Shown here: positions 62,500-64,000 of the stretch, in pieces
How the letters are laid out: each line of letters starts with the position of its first letter
Numbering within the stretch: position 1 is the stretch's first letter
Assembly: GCF_005405225.1 (NCBI RefSeq)
Contig: NZ_BJDQ01000001.1
Span: forward strand, 62,001-126,000
Source: Enterococcus dongliensis
Lineage (GTDB): Bacteria; Bacillota; Bacilli; Lactobacillales; Enterococcaceae
Length of the DNA stretch: 64,000 nt
Direction: 5' to 3'
The notes under the pieces: generated by a model
Seen by the model: the letters and a program-made list of their open reading frames with translations, nothing else
Database searches by the model: none
What the model was told of the DNA's origin: nothing
Made by a program: the position numbers and the translations under genes

Positions 62500-63492
62500 A
62501 TGGTAGGAATTATCATTGCTAGTCATGGTGAATTCGCTAATGGTATCTTGCAATCCGGAGCAATGATCTTTGGAGAACAAGAAAATGTCAAAGCTGTTAC
62601 TTTGATGCCAAGTGAAGGACCGGATGACATTAAAGCAAAAATGAAAGAAGCAATCGCCTCTTTCGAAAACCAAGACGAAGTATTGTTCTTAGTCGATCTT
62701 TGGGGTGGAACTCCGTTCAACCAAGCAAACAGCTTGTTTGAAGAACACAAAGACAAGTGGGCAATCGTTGCTGGTATGAACTTACCAATGTTGATCGAAG
62801 CATATGCTTCACGTTTCTCAATGGAAACTGCGCATGAGATTGCTGCACATATTTTAGGTACAGCTAAAGAAGGCGTAAGAATTCGTCCAGAGGAATTAGA
62901 ACCAGCTGAAGCAGCTCCTGCAGCTGCAGTAGAAAGCAATCAACCAACAGGTTCAATCCCAGAAGGAACAGTCCTTGGTGATGGTCACATCAAATTTGTA
63001 TTGGCTCGTGTGGATTCTCGTTTACTTCATGGACAAGTTGCAACTGCTTGGACAAAAACAACAGGCCCTAACCGGATCATCGTTGTTTCAGATGCAGTAG
63101 CAAAAGACGATCTTCGTAAAAAATTGATCGAACAAGCTGCTCCCCCAGGTGTTAAAGCAAATGTTATCCCTGTTGAAAAAATGATTGAAATTTCAAAAGA
63201 CCCTCGTTTCGGTAATACCAAAGCGTTGTTGTTATTTGAAAACCCTGAAGATGTATTACGAGCTGTAGATGGCGGTGTTGATATTAAAGAAGTCAACGTT
63301 GGCTCAATGGCTCACTCAGTTGGGAAAGTCGTAGTAAGCAAAGTATTGTCAATGGGACAAGAAGATGTTGATACTTTCGAAAAATTGAAAGCACAAGGAA
63401 TCAAATTTGATGTACGTAAAGTACCAAATGATTCTAAAGACAACATGGATGAAATCCTAAACAAAGCAAAAGCTGAATTGAAAAAAGCTTAA
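62500..63492 (+). CDS. manX: Mannose PTS EIIAB
   Basis: 330 residues. EIIA (1-130) with phospho-His in IIASHGEFANGIL (His10), an Ala/Pro/Glu-rich hinge (about 133-160), and EIIB (160-330) with the His in VDSRLLHGQVATAW. It moves phosphate from HPr to the incoming mannose/glucose. AGGAGGTA precedes the ATG. Codon use is that of a highly expressed gene. Named manL or mptA in other systems. Confidence 0.96.
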   Translation: MVGIIIASHGEFANGILQSGAMIFGEQENVKAVTLMPSEGPDDIKAKMKEAIASFENQDEVLFLVDLWGGTPFNQANSLFEEHKDKWAIVAGMNLPMLIEAYASRFSMETAHEIAAHILGTAKEGVRIRPEELEPAEAAPAAAVESNQPTGSIPEGTVLGDGHIKFVLARVDSRLLHGQVATAWTKTTGPNRIIVVSDAVAKDDLRKKLIEQAAPPGVKANVIPVEKMIEISKDPRFGNTKALLLFENPEDVLRAVDGGVDIKEVNVGSMAHSVGKVVVSKVLSMGQEDVDTFEKLKAQGIKFDVRKVPNDSKDNMDEILNKAKAELKKA

Positions 63493-63526
63493 GTAACGAA
63501 AATTAACTTAAATAGGAGGGCTTATA

Positions 63527-64000
63527 ATGTCTGGTATTTCAATGGTATTAGTAGTAATCGTTGCCTTTCTAGCAGGTATGGAAGGGATTTTGGATGAATT
63601 CCAATTCCACCAACCGCTAGTAGCATGTACATTAATTGGTTTAGTAACCGGTAATTTAGAAGCTGGGATCGTCCTTGGCGGCTCACTTCAAATGATCGCC
63701 TTAGGTTGGGCAAACATCGGGGCTGCCGTAGCACCGGATGCTGCGTTGGCATCTGTTGCATCTGCAATTATTTTAGTTTTAGGTGGTCAAGGAGTTAAGG
63801 GTGTTTCTTCAGCTATCGCAATCGCTGTTCCTCTAGCTGTTGCCGGCTTGTTCTTAACAATGATCGTTCGTACATTGGCTGTGCCAATCGTTCACTTTAT
63901 GGATACTGCTGCTGAAAAAGGTGAAATGCGCAAAGTTGAAATGTGGCATATCATCGCTGTATGTATGCAAGGGATTCGTATTGCAATCCCAGCTGGTGCA
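63527..64000 (+). CDS. manY: Mannose PTS EIIC, N-terminal part (cut by window end)
   Basis: The first 158 codons are visible, from ATG 63527 with TAGGAGGG upstream. SMVLVVIVAFLAGMEGILDE, PLVACTLIGLVTGNLEAGI and LGGSLQMIALGWANIGAAVA are the usual EIIC-Man start. It forms the membrane channel with EIID (beyond the window). Four to five membrane segments are seen before the cut. Confidence 0.95.
   Translation, partial: MSGISMVLVVIVAFLAGMEGILDEFQFHQPLVACTLIGLVTGNLEAGIVLGGSLQMIALGWANIGAAVAPDAALASVASAIILVLGGQGVKGVSSAIAIAVPLAVAGLFLTMIVRTLAVPIVHFMDTAAEKGEMRKVEMWHIIAVCMQGIRIAIPAGA

Overview
The window reads as a chromosomal segment of a low-GC Gram-positive lactic acid bacterium, most likely Enterococcus or a close relative. 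The reasons are the copYZAB copper operon (including the [10 protein letters not shown] tail of CopY and a CPH-type CopB), the dnaX-ybaB-recR-tmk-darA-holB-ricT-yabA-rsmI order, a sigma-54 dependent mannose PTS operon with a LevR/ManR-type activator, and the rplU-prp-rpmA cluster with an L27 that carries a cleavable N-terminal extension. No species call is made. I saw no insertion sequence, prophage, CRISPR array or rRNA; one tRNA gene is present.

Layout. 1-1383 (minus strand): a zinc-ribbon protein (cut by the window edge) and an SPFH/zinc-ribbon protein. 1566-8458: a housekeeping DNA replication and repair cluster. 8608-10189: amtB-glnK with a GlnR-type box. 10591-18190: a baeRF-like protein, a cold-shock protein, exonuclease-helicase DinG, a YpmB-like protein, aspartate aminotransferase and AsnRS. 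18304-25660: a metal-homeostasis block with a Zn/Cd/Pb-type P-type ATPase behind two identical operator half-site pairs, then copY-copZ-copA-copB behind two cop boxes. 25728-28727: an HTH regulator, an orphan Phd/YefM-fold protein and LexA-controlled dinB. 28719-31617 (minus): nrdG and nrdD, the anaerobic ribonucleotide reductase pair, with two NrdR boxes. 31977-42572: a run of ABC exporters with their regulators (BceAB-like pair; PadR-DUF1048-ABC operon; two-component system plus a LnrLMN-like exporter). 42800-46491: PepA-type aminopeptidase, DUF975 membrane protein, MBL-fold hydrolase and lipoate ligase. 46540-48921: an unusual divergent pair, a 7TM sensor with a degenerate kinase-like tail and a signal-peptidase homologue that lacks its catalytic residues. 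48970-51005 (minus): ACT protein, tRNA-Arg(TCT), TrmR-like methyltransferase and a UDG-family protein. 51155-54146: L21/Prp/L27, an ECF transporter S component (apparent ATT start) and QueG. 54286-58710: BrnQ, TrkA, TrkH. 58959-64000: ManR, a 44-bp perfect palindrome, a sigma-54 promoter and the mannose PTS genes (EIIB, EIIAB, EIIC; EIIC is cut by the window end).

How the parts work together. The first block supplies clamp-loader subunits (DnaX, HolB), the initiation brake YabA, recombination repair (RecR) and dTMP synthesis. AmtB/GlnK handle ammonium under nitrogen control. CopY senses copper, CopZ chaperones it and CopA/CopB move it. NrdD/NrdG make dNTPs without oxygen under NrdR. ManR with RpoN (not in the window) drives glucose/mannose uptake.

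The observations I rate highest are: the divergent degenerate-sensor/pseudo-signal-peptidase pair, which may be an undescribed unit; a programmed-frameshift-like A7 site in dnaX that would give a gamma-like product; the 44-bp palindrome between manR and the sigma-54 promoter; the ATT-started ECF S component overlapping the cobalamin-dependent queG; and the tandem operators of the Cd/Zn ATPase without an adjacent regulator. All functional statements are from reading the sequence and family knowledge; no database search was possible.
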